The notes beneath the pieces are model-generated. The model saw nothing but the letters and a program-made list of their open reading frames with translations. It ran no database searches and was not told where the DNA came from. Shown piece by piece: positions 1-9,377 of a stretch of DNA of 64,000 nt. The DNA is from Pseudonocardia sp. CNS-139. GTDB taxonomy: Bacteria; Actinomycetota; Actinomycetes; Mycobacteriales; Pseudonocardiaceae. The translations under genes and the position numbers were made by a program. The stretch covers positions 1 to 64,000 of the forward strand of contig MKJX01000184.1 of assembly GCA_001942415.1 (NCBI GenBank), written 5' to 3'. Each line of letters begins with the position of its first letter. Positions within the stretch are counted from its first letter, which is position 1.

Positions 1-1
1 C

Positions 2-886
2 GCGCTCGGCCTGTTCGCGCTGAACTACGCGGTCCTCACCGGCACCGACCGCGGCTGGGACGGGCCGGACGTGACAGCCACCCTTGTGGTCGCTGGGCTC
101 CTGCTCGTGGTGTTCGTGCTCCGTGAGCGCAGGCTCGGTGCGAACGCGATGCTGGACCTGCGGCTCTTCCGGATCCCCACCTTCGCCGGGTCGATCATTC
201 TCTCCTTCACCGCCCGGCTGACCAGCCTCGGCCTGTTCCCGTTCCTCATCCTCTGGCTGTCCGGGGTCGTCGGGCACACCCCGCTGCAGGTCGGGCTCAC
301 GATGATGGCGATATCGCTGCCGATCGCGGTTGTCTCCCTCGGCAGCGGGCTCCTCGCCCGGCTGGCGTCGGCACGGGTGCTCTGCTGTGCAGGCTCGGTG
401 ATCATCAGTGCCGGCCTGTTCTGGGCGGCCGGCGTCGTCGCCACCGCCGGCGACTGGACCGCCGTGCTGCCGTGCCTGGTCGTCATGGGTGTTGGGTCCG
501 GCATCGTCATGCCGCAGCTGGTCGGCCTGGCGGTCGGCGTCGTGCCCGCGGACCGCGCCGGCATGGCCTCGGGCCTGTCCAGCACCTTCTTCCCGCTGGG
601 CAGCAGTACCGGGGTCGCGGTCTACGGCGCGATCATGGCCGCCGTCGTGGCCGCCCGCATCCCCGACCCGGACGCGGCGGGCGACGTCGTCGCCGGCCGG
701 ATGGACCAGCTCGACGCCGGAGGCGCCGCGGCAACGGCCGAGCTCACCGCGCGGGCGGCCGACGCGTTCGCCGCGGGCCTGTCGGCCATCCTCCTGGTGG
801 CCGGCCTCGTCGCGGCGGCGGCGGCCGTGGCCGCGCTTCTCCTCATCCGCACCAAGGACGTCCTCGTCGTGACCGCCCGGGGCTAG
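2..886 (+). CDS. MFS drug exporter, DHA2/EmrB-QacA type (C-terminal part)
   Basis: The frame is open from the left edge and ends at TAG 884-886, so only the C-terminal half (about 294 residues) is present. It is strongly hydrophobic, with about seven membrane segments. A loop of the form LDLRLFR follows the first visible helices; this is typical of the middle of 14-helix DHA2 antiporters, in which a new block of helices starts after such a loop. These proteins export drugs or metabolites in exchange for protons at the inner membrane. The substrate cannot be read from this fragment. A strong symmetrical hairpin follows the stop codon. The family is clear; the exact role is not. Confidence 0.85.
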   Translation, partial: ALGLFALNYAVLTGTDRGWDGPDVTATLVVAGLLLVVFVLRERRLGANAMLDLRLFRIPTFAGSIILSFTARLTSLGLFPFLILWLSGVVGHTPLQVGLTMMAISLPIAVVSLGSGLLARLASARVLCCAGSVIISAGLFWAAGVVATAGDWTAVLPCLVVMGVGSGIVMPQLVGLAVGVVPADRAGMASGLSSTFFPLGSSTGVAVYGAIMAAVVAARIPDPDAAGDVVAGRMDQLDAGGAAATAELTARAADAFAAGLSAILLVAGLVAAAAAVAALLLIRTKDVLVVTARG

Positions 887-916
887 GCCGACTGCCCGAC
901 CTGCCGGGAACATGCG

Positions 917-954
917 TCAGGGCCCTGATTCAGTGGTGTGAATCAGGGCCCTGA
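917..954. terminator. Perfect hairpin, probable bidirectional terminator
   Basis: Arms TCAGGGCCCTGATTCA (917-932) and its exact complement (939-954) enclose the 6-nt loop GTGGTG. The 16-bp perfect stem lies between the MFS gene on the plus strand and tRNA-Pro on the minus strand, so it can stop both transcripts. There is no U tract, which is usual for high-GC actinomycetes. Confidence 0.8.
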
Positions 955-980
955 ACTGGGGAAACTCCCCAACTTCGCCG

Positions 981-1054
<74 letters not shown>

Positions 1055-1352
1055 GCCACCCCCGAAGGAGCGCGATCAGCCTACCCCATGGCCCATCGGC
1101 CCTACCGGCCGGTCGTGGCTCCCCCCAACGCGCCTGGTAGCCGCATTCGGCCGCCGCTCGCACCCCCGGTCCGAGCGGCCGGGTCAGTGTCGGCCGGGCG
1201 GGCGCGCGGCGCCACCGTCGTCGGTCGCCCGGCTTCGGCAACTTTCGGGGGTACCGCGGGGTAGGCGCTCGTGGGCGGTTGCGCCGTGGCCTGTATCACC
1301 GCCGCGGCCCGTGTCTCCTCCAGTCGGCGGACCCGTGGTGGAGGTGACGGCG

Positions 1353-2081
1353 ATGGGTGGACAGGCAGCGCCGGGCGTGACGGTTCCGAGCCCGCTGACG
1401 GGCCGGACGTTCGTGACCGGCTTCGTGACCGACCAGGACGTGCGGCGGCGGCTGGCGCCGGGGACGTGGCTGCGGCTGGGCTTCCCGGCCGGCCTCGTCA
1501 CCGCGCACGCCGGCTGCAACGCGATGAGCGCCGGCGTGCGGGTCGGGCCGGACCGGCTGGAGGTCGGGCCGATCGCCTCGACGCTGATGGGCTGCGAGCC
1601 GGTGCGGGAGGAGCAGGACCGGCTGGTCGCCGACCTCCTGGCGGCCGGGCCGCAGTGGCAGCTGGACACGGCCGGGCTGACGCTCCACACGGACGACCTG
1701 CGGTTCGAGCTGGTCGAGGAGCCGACCCAGCTGTGGGGGCACCGGTTCGTCGCGGTCGCGGTGAACGAGACCGGGATCGTCCCGGCGCCGGTCGTGGCGG
1801 GCACGGACATCGTCCTGACGTTCACGGCGCCGGACGGGCTGACGGGGCACGCCGGGTGCAACGCGCTGATCGCCCAGGTGGACGTCACCGAGGACCGGCT
1901 CATGGTGGGCGACCGGGTGGGGTCCACCCGGGTGGGGTGCCCGGCCGAGCTGCACCGGCAGGACGAGTGGCTCATCGCGTTCCTCCAGGACGACCCGGCG
2001 TTCACGCTCGACGAGGGTGTGCTCACGCTGCGCCGGGCGAGCACGGAGATCGTGCTGGTCCCGATGTCGGCGCGCGACTGA
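1353..2081 (+). CDS. Tandem META-domain protein
   Basis: This 242-residue protein is built from two META domains (HslJ-like fold). Each repeats a conserved AGCNA segment (about residues 53-57 and 169-173) followed by a short strand ending in LMGCE or RVGCP. In Gram-negative bacteria META/HslJ proteins are small envelope proteins linked to stress or motility; their biochemical role is unknown. There is no signal peptide, so this copy looks cytoplasmic. ATG 1353 is chosen because GGAGG lies 8 nt upstream; upstream in-frame GTG codons overlap that site. It is first in a tight operon with the tyrosinase (18-nt gap) and the HEAT and SCO genes. Confidence 0.8.
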   Translation: MGGQAAPGVTVPSPLTGRTFVTGFVTDQDVRRRLAPGTWLRLGFPAGLVTAHAGCNAMSAGVRVGPDRLEVGPIASTLMGCEPVREEQDRLVADLLAAGPQWQLDTAGLTLHTDDLRFELVEEPTQLWGHRFVAVAVNETGIVPAPVVAGTDIVLTFTAPDGLTGHAGCNALIAQVDVTEDRLMVGDRVGSTRVGCPAELHRQDEWLIAFLQDDPAFTLDEGVLTLRRASTEIVLVPMSARD

Positions 2082-2099
2082 GAGCCGGAGGGGGAGCGA

Positions 2100-3391
2100 T
2101 GCAGATCGAGGTCACCATCGCGCACGCCGACGCGGCCGGGCGCAACTACCTGACGTGGGCGCGGTGCGGGGGAGCGTCCGGCGGGTGGACGGCGACGGTG
2201 CCGGCGACACGACCGTCACCCTGGCCAACGACGACCCCACGACCGGCGGGCAGGTCGAGTTCGGGCTGTCCCGGGCCAAGCCGCTCGCGGCGACGCTGGA
2301 CCTGACCGTGCCCGGTGACGGGTCGCCGGCGGAGTTCTGGGTCGCGGGTGCGCTCGGGCGCCCGAGCAGCGCGGACGGCGACGCGGTGGTCCGGGTGTCG
2401 CGGCTCGGCGTGGCGCGGCCGCTCGCGACGAAGGCCGTGATGGTGCGCGTGCGGAAGGACGCCAACACGCTGGCGCGGCCGAGCGCGACCGGTTCACCAC
2501 GGCGCTGGCGCAGCTCAACGACCGGGGCGCCGGGCTCTTCACGGCGTTCCGCGAGATGCACCGCCTGGAGACCGCCCTCCTCCAGGCGCACGGGGCGGCC
2601 GGTTTCCTCGCGTGGCACCGCGCCTACCTCCTCGACCTCGAACGCGAGCTGCAGGCCATCGACCCCGCCGTCACGCTCCCGTTCTGGCGCTTCGACCGGC
2701 CGGCGCCGAACCTGTTCACGCCCGAGTTCATGGGCCGCTCCGTGGGCACGACCGTGGTGTTCGGCCCGGCGAACCTGCTCAGCCAGTGGCAGACCGACGG
2801 CGCGCGGGCGTCACGCGGCGGCCGCAGTTCACGGCGGCGACGCGGCCGGCGAACGTCAGCCCCGACGCCACGACGCTCGCGCTGGGCGGGGTGGCGCCGA
2901 ACGCCGTGTTCGACACCGGCGACCTCACGCCGATGACGGTGGGCGGGTTCGACGAGATGGAGGGCGACCCGCACGGGCTGGCCCACACCAGCTTCGACGG
3001 CTGGATCCGGTCGGCCGGCACCGCGCCGCGGGACCCGCTGTTCTTTCTCCTGCACTGCAACGTCGACCGGCTGTGGGCGCGCTGGCAGTGGCTGAACGAC
3101 CGGTTCGACGGGACCAGGGCGAACACGTACTTCTACCGGGGCTCGGCGACGTCGGTGCCGGCGACGCGCATCGGGCACAACCTGCTCGACACGATGTGGC
3201 CCTGGAACGGGGTGACCGGCGGCCCGCGCCCGCCCAACGCGCCGCGCACGCCGTTCCCGACCGTCCCGACGGCCGCCGGTCCGGGTCCGGCGCCGACGGT
3301 CGGCGACATGATCGACTACCAGGGGCTGCTCGACGAGGGGGCCGACATGAACTTCGCCTACGCCGACGTCCCGTTCGGCGTCGCGCCGTGA
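2100..3391 (+). CDS. Tyrosinase-family type-3 copper oxidase (three apparent frameshifts)
   Basis: The product is a binuclear copper oxidase that would use O2 to oxidise phenols or catechols. The CuA site is visible as FREMHR, QAHGAAG and LAWHRAYL; the CuB site as DPHGLAH and FLLHCNVDRLW. All six histidines are present. About 130 residues of a separate N-terminal beta-rich region precede the tyrosinase core. Start ATG 2100 has a strong GGAGGGGGAG site. The frame breaks near 2162, 2476 and 2804. At each place restoring one C (GCGCG to GCGCCG) returns the conserved sequence, so sequencing error is more likely than a pseudogene. No secretion signal is seen. The SCO-like copper chaperone two genes downstream may load the copper site. 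Confidence 0.85.
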
Positions 3392-3413
3392 CCCGCAGAG
3401 GAAGGAGACCCCG

Positions 3414-4368
3414 GTGACGCGACCAGGGGACGGATCGGCCGAGCGCCTCGCCGACGCCGCACGCCGCCAGGTGGACGGGGCCTACGCCGAGCGCGGCGAC
3501 TACCTCGCGACGCTGCCGGACGTCGCGGCGGGCAGCGGGGCGGCCGAGGCGGAGCCGGCGCTCGCGGTGCTGCTCGACAAGACGCTCCCGGCCGCGACGC
3601 GCACGGAGCTGTTGGCCCGGCTCGCGGCGTCGCTGACCCGGCGGCCCGAGTACGTGGAGGCGCTGCTGAGGGTCGTGCGCGACACCGGCGACGACCCGGC
3701 CGTGCGCGCGGCGGCCCTGGACGTGCTGGGCGCGGCGGCGTTCCAGGTGGTGCGGTTCGCGCCGTACCGGCGGGCGTACGACGACGCGCTGCACGACCTC
3801 GCGCGACCCGGAGCCGGCGCTGCGGGCGACGGCCGTCGGCACGCTGGCCCAGGAGCACGACCCGGTCGTCCAGCGGACGCTGGAGGCGGGCCTGCGCGGG
3901 GACGGCGCGCTGCCGGTGTCGCGCGAGCGCGCGATCCTGCTGCTCGCCGAGGACGACCACCTCGACAACCTCCCGTACCTGCGCGAGCTGTACCGCGAGG
4001 GCGACGAGACCGCGCGCACGGAGGCCGTGCGGCACATGGCGTCCTACCCGGAGGCGCGCACCACGCTGGAGGACGTGCTGCGCGACCGCGCCGAGGCCGG
4101 CGACGTGCGGCGGCAGAGCGCCGCGGCGCTGCGCTACCTGGCGCCGGAGCGGTTCGAGGCGGTCGCCAAGGAGATCGCCGTCGACGCCGACGAGGACCAG
4201 GAGGTGCGCACCGAGTGCCTCACCGCGCTCGCCCGCCTCGGCGACACCGAGCGCGTCTACGCCGACGCGGACTTCGTCGACCGGGTGCGGGCGGTCGGCG
4301 GCGACGACCGCGCGCCGCAGGTCGCGCGGGTGGCCCGGCAGATGCTCGACGAGCGGCCGGACCGGTGA
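3414..4368 (+). CDS. HEAT-repeat protein (one apparent frameshift)
   Basis: GTG 3414 follows a GGAAGGAG site, 23 nt after the tyrosinase stop. The roughly 317-residue product consists of about seven acidic helical repeats with ALDVLG/AVGTLA/ALRYLA-type helices, that is HEAT/PBS-lyase-like repeats used as protein-binding scaffolds. The frame changes near 3803 in a CGCG run; a two-base correction joins RRAYDDALHDLAR to DPEPALRATAV. The original frame then stays open by chance into the next gene, so a naive ORF fuses the two. The stop TGA 4366-4368 overlaps the next GTG. No catalytic motif is visible; its likely role is as an assembly partner for the tyrosinase/SCO pair. Confidence 0.7.
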
Positions 4369-5441
4369 CGCCGGCCGCCGCCGACCCGGGTGCGCTCGTC
4401 GACGCCCTGCGGGACGCGCCCGGCGGCGCCGAGCGGCTGGCCGCGCTGCTGCCGGAGGGCCACCCGGTGCACGCCGGGCGCAGCGCCGCCGAGACGGGCA
4501 GGCTGCGCGGCTACCTGCTGGCGGCGTTCGCGGAGACCGGGCTCCCGGCCGCGGCGCTGCCGTACGTGCTGGAGTCGCTCGAGTCCTCGGACTCCCCGGA
4601 CGAGATCGCGGGCGCGGCGCTCGCGCTGCGCGGGCCGGCCGGGGACGTGCCCGCCGAGGTCGACGCCGACGTGGCCGCCGAGGTGGACGCCGCGCTCGCC
4701 CGCGCGGTCGGGGCGCTGGCGGGCGCCGACCGGACCGTGAGCTTCGAGGGCTACCGCCCGGCCTGGCCGTACACGCGCCCGACGACGGCGCTGACCGAGG
4801 TCGCGCGCACCATCGCGCGGTGCGGCGGCCCGGCGGCCCGGGAGGCGCTCGCGGCGCTGGACCGGCTTCCGGTGCCGGAGCGCGAGGCCGGGCCGGCCGC
4901 CCCGGCGTGCTGCGGACACCCGCCCGCCGAGCCCGCGCCGGCCACCGGCCCCGGGGCCGGGGTGCTGCTGGAGGACCAGGACGGGTACGAGGTCGCGTTC
5001 GCGGAGTACTTCTCCGGGAAGCCCGCCGTGCTGGCGTTCTTCTACACGCGCTGCGACAACCCGTACAAGTGCTCGCGGACCGTCTCGACGCTCGCGCACC
5101 TGCAGGATCTGCTGGTCGCGCGCGGCCGGGACGCCCGCGTGCGGATCGCGGCGATCTCCTACGACCCGGAGTTCGACCGGCCCGCGCGGCTGCGCGCCTA
5201 CGGCCGCGACCGCGGGGTCCGCTTCGGGCCCGACGTGCGGTTCTTCCGGGCCGTCGCGGGGTTCGCCGACCTGCGCCGGCGTCTCGACCTGGGGGTCGGG
5301 TACGGCGCGTCGACGGTGAACCGGCACCGCATCGAGGTGTACGTGCTGGACGCGCGCGGGGTCGTGGCCGCGGCGTTCACGCGCCGGCAGTGGCGGCCGG
5401 AGCCGGTGCTGGCCGCCGTGGAGGGGCTGCTGGAGCGGTGA
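4365..5441 (+). CDS. SCO1/SenC-family copper chaperone with helical N-terminal domain
   Basis: This 358-residue protein starts at GTG 4365 in a GTGA overlap with the HEAT gene. Residues 1 to about 175 are helical and Ala-rich, with a CCGHPP segment near 183. Residues about 200-358 form a thioredoxin-fold SCO domain. It has FFYTRCDNPYKCS, a CX5C pair in place of the CX3C of classical Sco1, then ISYDPEFD and a late VNRHRIEVYVLD containing the expected third ligand histidine. SCO proteins deliver copper to cuproenzymes, usually cytochrome oxidase. Here the partner gene is a tyrosinase. No signal peptide or anchor is seen, unlike membrane-anchored Sco1. Confidence 0.75.
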   Translation: MTPAAADPGALVDALRDAPGGAERLAALLPEGHPVHAGRSAAETGRLRGYLLAAFAETGLPAAALPYVLESLESSDSPDEIAGAALALRGPAGDVPAEVDADVAAEVDAALARAVGALAGADRTVSFEGYRPAWPYTRPTTALTEVARTIARCGGPAAREALAALDRLPVPEREAGPAAPACCGHPPAEPAPATGPGAGVLLEDQDGYEVAFAEYFSGKPAVLAFFYTRCDNPYKCSRTVSTLAHLQDLLVARGRDARVRIAAISYDPEFDRPARLRAYGRDRGVRFGPDVRFFRAVAGFADLRRRLDLGVGYGASTVNRHRIEVYVLDARGVVAAAFTRRQWRPEPVLAAVEGLLER

Positions 5442-5486
5442 CCGGTGCCGAGCCCAGCAGGCCCGGCACCGGCCGCCGCCGGGAGG

Positions 5487-7345
5487 TCAGGCGCCGACGA
5501 CGCCGCCGTCCTCCCGGGTGATGACGATCGTGGCCGAGCGCGGCCGGCCGGCCGGGCTGAAGTCCGGCCAGTTCGAGCTCGCCCGCGGGTTCTCGGGGGT
5601 GCCCGAGTCGCCGGGGTGCTGGATGTTCACGAAGAGCGACCGGCCGTCCGGGGTGGCGGTGATGCCGGTGATCTCGCAGCGCGGCGGGCCGACGAGGAAC
5701 CGGCGGATCTCGCCGCTGTCCGGGTCGGCCGCGAGCATCTGGTTGTTCTGCGCGACACCGCCGACGGCCGGCTGGGTGCCGTCGGTCTGGATCCAGAGCC
5801 GGCCGTCCCGGTCGAACCAGAGCCCGTCGGGCGAGCCGAACGCCTGGTCGGCGGGCACGGTCGCGCCGCTGGCCGGGTCGCCGGCGAGCAGGAAGACGTC
5901 CCACGAGAACGCCGTCGCGCTCGGGTCGCCGTCCTCGTCGACCTTCATGATGTGCCCGTAGCGGTTCTCCAGCCGCGGGTTGGGGGCGTTCACCGACTCG
6001 GTGCGCGCGGTGTTGTTCGTGCAGGTGAAGAACACGGCGCCGGTGCCCGGCTGCACCGTGCACCACTCCGGGCGGTCCATCGGGGTGGCGCCCACGGCGT
6101 CGGCGGCCAGCCGGGTGCGGACGAGCACGGTCTCCTGGTCCGGGAAGCCGTCGGCGGCGGTGAGGCCGGGCTCGCCGTGCACGAGCGGGAGCCAGCGGCC
6201 GGAGCCGTCCTCCTCGAACCGCGCGACGTGGAGCGTGCCCTCGTCGAGCGGGCTGCGGCCCTTCCTGCGCGCCTTCTCGATCGGCTCGGCGCCGACGAAC
6301 TTGTAGAAGTAGTCGAACTGCGTGTCGTCGCCCATGTAGACGACGGCCTCGCCGCGGCTGCCGCGCACGACCACGGCGTTCTCGTGCTCCATGCGCCCGA
6401 GCGCCGTGCGCTTCTTCGGCGTCGACCGCGGGTCGAACGGGTCGATCTCGACGACCCAGCCGAAGCGGTTGTACTCGTTCGGCTCGGCCCGCATGTCGAA
6501 CCGCGAGTCGGTCGTGTGCCACGGGTAGGGGTCCTCCGACCCGATCCCGTAGCGCTCCTCCACCGAGCCCGCAGGCGGCGGCTCCGCGCCGAAGAAGAAG
6601 TACTTGTTGACCGTCTCCTCGCAGGTCAGGTACGTGTCCCAGAGCGTGGGGCCGCTCGCGCAGTTGTTGAGCGTGCCCAGCACCTCGACGCCCTCCGGAT
6701 CGGCGTTCGTGCGCACCAGGGGGTGCCCGCGCCCGGCCGGTGAGCTCGGTGCGGGTGGTCATCGTGATGCGGCGGGCGTGCCTGGACTCGACGAGGCGCC
6801 AGCGGCCGTCGTGCCGCTGCTCGACCTCGATCACCGAGACGCCGTGCGCGGCGTGCGACTTGGCGGTCTTCTCCGGCGTCCAGTTCGCGGTGCCGTCGGT
6901 GTGCAGCAGCCGCTCGGTGGTGGACTCGTGGTTGACGCACAGCAGGCCGGAGCGGCGGCCCTTCGGGAAGTACCACATGCCGTCGTGGTGGTCGCCGGCC
7001 TGGCGGGCCTGGTCGGCGGCGGAGTTGCCGGCGTTCTCGGCGAACCTCGGCCCGGACGGGACGATCGGGTCACCCCACGGGAAGAGCACCTGGTAGCGGT
7101 AGCCGGGCGGGAGCACCACGCGTCGCGGCGGTGCTCGGCGGGATCGCCGGGAAGCCGAGCCGCGGGCGGCGGCCGGTGGCGGGGACGGGCCCGGCTCCGG
7201 TGGCCGCGGCGGCCTCGGCCGGCAGCGCCGTGGCGAAGAACGACGCCGCGGCCGTGGCCAGGCCGCCGGCCAGCACGGTCCGGCGCGAGAGCCGGCGTCG
7301 GGCGAGCTCGGAGATCGGGGGAGAGAGTGGTGTGTCGGGGCGCAC
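5487..7345 (-). CDS. PhoX-like alkaline phosphatase, DUF839 family, Tat-exported (two apparent frameshifts)
   Basis: PhoX enzymes are secreted Ca/Fe phosphomonoesterases that release phosphate from organic esters. GTG 7345 gives a twin-arginine leader SRRTVLAGGLA followed by an Ala-rich hydrophobic stretch. DUF839 signatures include LCVNHEST, YLTCEET, GWVVEIDPFD, YMGDDTQFDYFYKFV, LWIQTDGTQ and NIQHPGDSGTP. The frame breaks near 7115 and near 6725 (about 6720-6735). Joining the three pieces gives one protein of about 619 residues. The gene is convergent with the SCO gene (45-nt gap) and divergent from the DsbA-like gene. A candidate PHO box lies about 70-100 nt upstream, fitting phosphate-starvation control. 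Confidence 0.85.
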
Positions 7346-7414
7346 GGGATCGGCCTCCAGCCGGGAAACGCGGACCGCGGGTGACCGCGGTCGGGGCGCG
7401 GTCACCCTAGGGAC

Positions 7415-7447
7415 CGGACACGAACGGATCTTCACCCGAACGTGAAC
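7415..7447 (-). promoter_or_regulatory. Candidate PHO box upstream of phoX-like gene
   Basis: Read on the minus strand, three adjacent 11-nt units are seen: GTTCACGTTCG (7447-7437), GGTGAAGATCC (7436-7426) and GTTCGTGTCCG (7425-7415). Units 1 and 3 share GTTCryGTyCG, as expected of direct-repeat PhoP sites in actinomycetes; unit 2 is degenerate. The site lies in the promoter region of a phosphatase gene. This is inferred from motif resemblance only. Confidence 0.45.
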
Positions 7448-7580
7448 ACTTCTGCTCCGTCCGGCCGCTTCGTCCCGCGGATGCGCGTGAAGCCCGGTCT
7501 GCGGAGGTCGAGCGCCACGGCGGTCATTGGCATTGCTCATGATGGGAATACGCGCCGCCGCGGGCGGCGCTGTCCCGGGC

Positions 7581-8192
7581 ATGCCGACCACCACCTTTGC
7601 CGTGACCTGGGACTACCGCTGCCCGTTCGCCCGCAACGCCCACGAGCACATCCTCACCGGGCTCGCCGCCGGCGCCGACTGGGACGTCACCTACCTGGCC
7701 TTCTCGCTCGGTCAGGCGCACGTCGAGGAGGGCGGGGTGAGCGTGTGGGACAACCCCGCGCAGGACTCCGGCATCCTCGCGCTGCAGGCCGGGGTGACCG
7801 TCCGCGACGAGTTCCCGGAGCTGTTCCCGGCCGTGCACCGCGGCCTGTTCGCCGCCCGCCACGACGACGGGCTGCACCTGGAGGACCGCACGGTCGTCGA
7901 GAAGGTGCTCACCGAGCACGGCGTGCCGGCGGCCGAGGTCTTCGAGCGCATCGACTCGGGTGCGGCGCTGGCCAAGGTCCGCGCCGAGCACGAGGGCTAC
8001 GTCGCCTCGCACACGGTGTGGGGCGTGCCGACGTTCATCGCCGGTGACGAGGCCGTGTTCGTCCGGCTCATGGACCGCGCGCCGGCTGGCAGCGAGCCCG
8101 CGCCGTCCATCCGGAGCGTCGAGCGGGTGGTCGACCTGCTCACCGGCTGGCCGGAGCTGAACGAGTTCAAGCACACCGTCGTGCGCCGCTGA
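7581..8192 (+). CDS. DsbA-family thioredoxin-fold oxidoreductase (FrnE/HCCA-isomerase type)
   Basis: This is a cytoplasmic protein of about 203 residues with the sequence order VTWDYRCPFARNAHEH, an all-alpha insertion and VWGVPTFIAGDEAVF. The cis-proline loop GVPTF is intact. The active-site motif is CPFA, not CPxC, so only the first cysteine is kept. That pattern is seen in the glutathione-transferase-kappa/HCCA-isomerase-like side of the family rather than in disulfide oxidases. ATG 7581 is used because it begins at the first beta strand; an in-frame ATG at 7527 would add 18 low-complexity residues. The substrate is unknown. Confidence 0.75.
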   Translation: MPTTTFAVTWDYRCPFARNAHEHILTGLAAGADWDVTYLAFSLGQAHVEEGGVSVWDNPAQDSGILALQAGVTVRDEFPELFPAVHRGLFAARHDDGLHLEDRTVVEKVLTEHGVPAAEVFERIDSGAALAKVRAEHEGYVASHTVWGVPTFIAGDEAVFVRLMDRAPAGSEPAPSIRSVERVVDLLTGWPELNEFKHTVVRR

Positions 8193-8214
8193 CCGTTCCC
8201 GGGGTGCCTGGAGA

Positions 8215-8249
8215 GCCACGTTCAGGGCGGCGGGCGTCCTGGACGTGGC
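8215..8249. terminator. Hairpin between convergent genes
   Basis: A 12-bp stem with one mismatch (GCCACGTTCAGG 8215-8226 against CCTGGACGTGGC 8238-8249) has an 11-nt loop. It lies 23 nt after the DsbA-like stop and before the convergent iclR end. Confidence 0.55.
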
Positions 8250-8373
8250 ATTCCTGCATCCCAGGCGCGGATTCCGCAGGACAGAACTTCGTCCGCGATC
8301 GGTTCGTCACGGCGAAACGGTGCTCTAGGGTCGCCCTACGCCCCGGTCCCGACGAGGAGTCATGTCCCGCACG

Positions 8374-9227
8374 TCACCGGGCGCCGAGCAGGCGCTCCTG
8401 GACGAGCTGCGCACCGCGCAGCACGGCGGCGGCGTGCGCGCGGATGCCCTCGACGCTGCCCGTGCGGCTGCTCGCGCGGCGATCCCCAGCGCGGCGAGCG
8501 GGGTGCCCGCGGTGTCCCGCAGCGCGACCGCGACGGCCGAGACGCCGTCGGCGCTCTCCTCCCAGTTCAGCGCGTAGCCCTGCGTGCGGATCTCGGCGAG
8601 CTGGGCGAGCAGTTCGGCGCGGTCGGTGAGGGACGCCGTCGTGCTCGGCGCGAGGTCGGCGGTGGGGTAGCGGCGGTCGATCTCGGCGGCCGGCAGCTCC
8701 GCGAGGATGGCCTTGCCGACCGCGGACGCGTGCGCGTGCCGCACCACTCCGGTGCGGTTGCCGACGCGCACCGAGCGCGGGCTCTCGACGCAGTCGACGA
8801 ACCGGATCGTCGTGCCCTCCAGCACGGCGAGGCTCGCGGTCTCCTGCGTCTGGTCGCGCAGCTCCTCCAGCACCGGCCGGGCGACGCGGCGGATGTCGAT
8901 GCGGTTGATCGCGGCGAGCCCGATCTCGTTGAGCGCCGGGCCCGGCCGGTACGCGCCGTTCGGCCGGTCCTGCATGACGAACCCGCGCCGGCGCAGCGCG
9001 CCCAGCAGGCGGTGTGCCGTCGACCGGGCCACGCCCAGCAGCTCAGCGGCCTCGGCGACGCGCAGCGCCTGCCGCTCGGCCACCAGCTGCAGCAGCCACA
9101 GGGCGTTGTCCACCGACGTCACGCCGCCGGGCTCGGCCCGTTCGTCCGGGGGCTCGTGCTTCCGGCCCGCCGAGGCCACGTTGCGGTTCACCACCGCGGA
9201 ATCGTATCCAACTTCCTTCTTGACCAT
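8374..9227 (-). CDS. IclR-family transcriptional regulator (two apparent frameshifts near the C-terminus)
   Basis: The product is about 285 residues. A winged helix-turn-helix (VTSVDNALWLLQLVAERQ to RSTAHRLLGALRRRG) is followed by an effector domain with TGVVRHAHASAVGKAILA and NWEESADGVSAVAVAL, both standard IclR segments. Near 8475 one base is lost (GCGCCGAGC reads GCGCGAGC); after a second correction near 8415 the protein ends QLVQERLLGAR at TGA 8376-8374. The start is uncertain: ATG 9227 lies inside a near-palindrome CCATGGAATGG, so a downstream GTG may be the real start. It is divergent from the small ORF/lysR pair and probably controls the adjacent transport/oxygenase operon. Confidence 0.8.
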
Positions 9228-9277
9228 GGAATGGTACGAAGGGTGCATCCCGTCCCCGGGATGGGCGAAGGAGCCCG

Positions 9278-9376
9278 ATGACCCACACCGCCTCCCCGGC
9301 CGGCCCGCCGGCCGCCGTCACCGAGCAGCACGTCGAGCAGCCGGAGGCGTTCCTCGCCGCCGGCCCGGAGGTGTGA
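9278..9376 (+). CDS. 32-residue small ORF coupled to lysR
   Basis: ATG 9278 has a GAAGGAG site 4 nt upstream. The peptide starts MTHTASPAGPPAAVTEQHVE, is 32 residues long and ends at TGA 9374-9376, one base before the lysR GTG at 9378. The lysR ribosome site GGAGG lies inside this ORF. No domain is recognised. It could be a leader peptide coupling translation to lysR, or the remnant of a lost gene. Confidence 0.4.
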   Translation: MTHTASPAGPPAAVTEQHVEQPEAFLAAGPEV

Positions 9377-9377
9377 C

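Noticed and set aside
2100..3391. Tyrosinase pseudogene
   Set aside because: All six copper histidines and every conserved block are present; the three breaks are the same one-C loss, better explained by sequence error.
3414..5441. A single 675-residue HEAT-SCO fusion protein
   Set aside because: The middle of this frame has shadow composition. Correcting the break near 3803 gives a HEAT protein that stops at 4368 in a GTGA overlap with a separate SCO gene.
8362..8577. Plus-strand ORF with a GAGGAG site and ATG 8362
   Set aside because: It lies wholly inside the C-terminal part of the opposite iclR gene, has Ala/Ser-rich shadow composition and matches no family.
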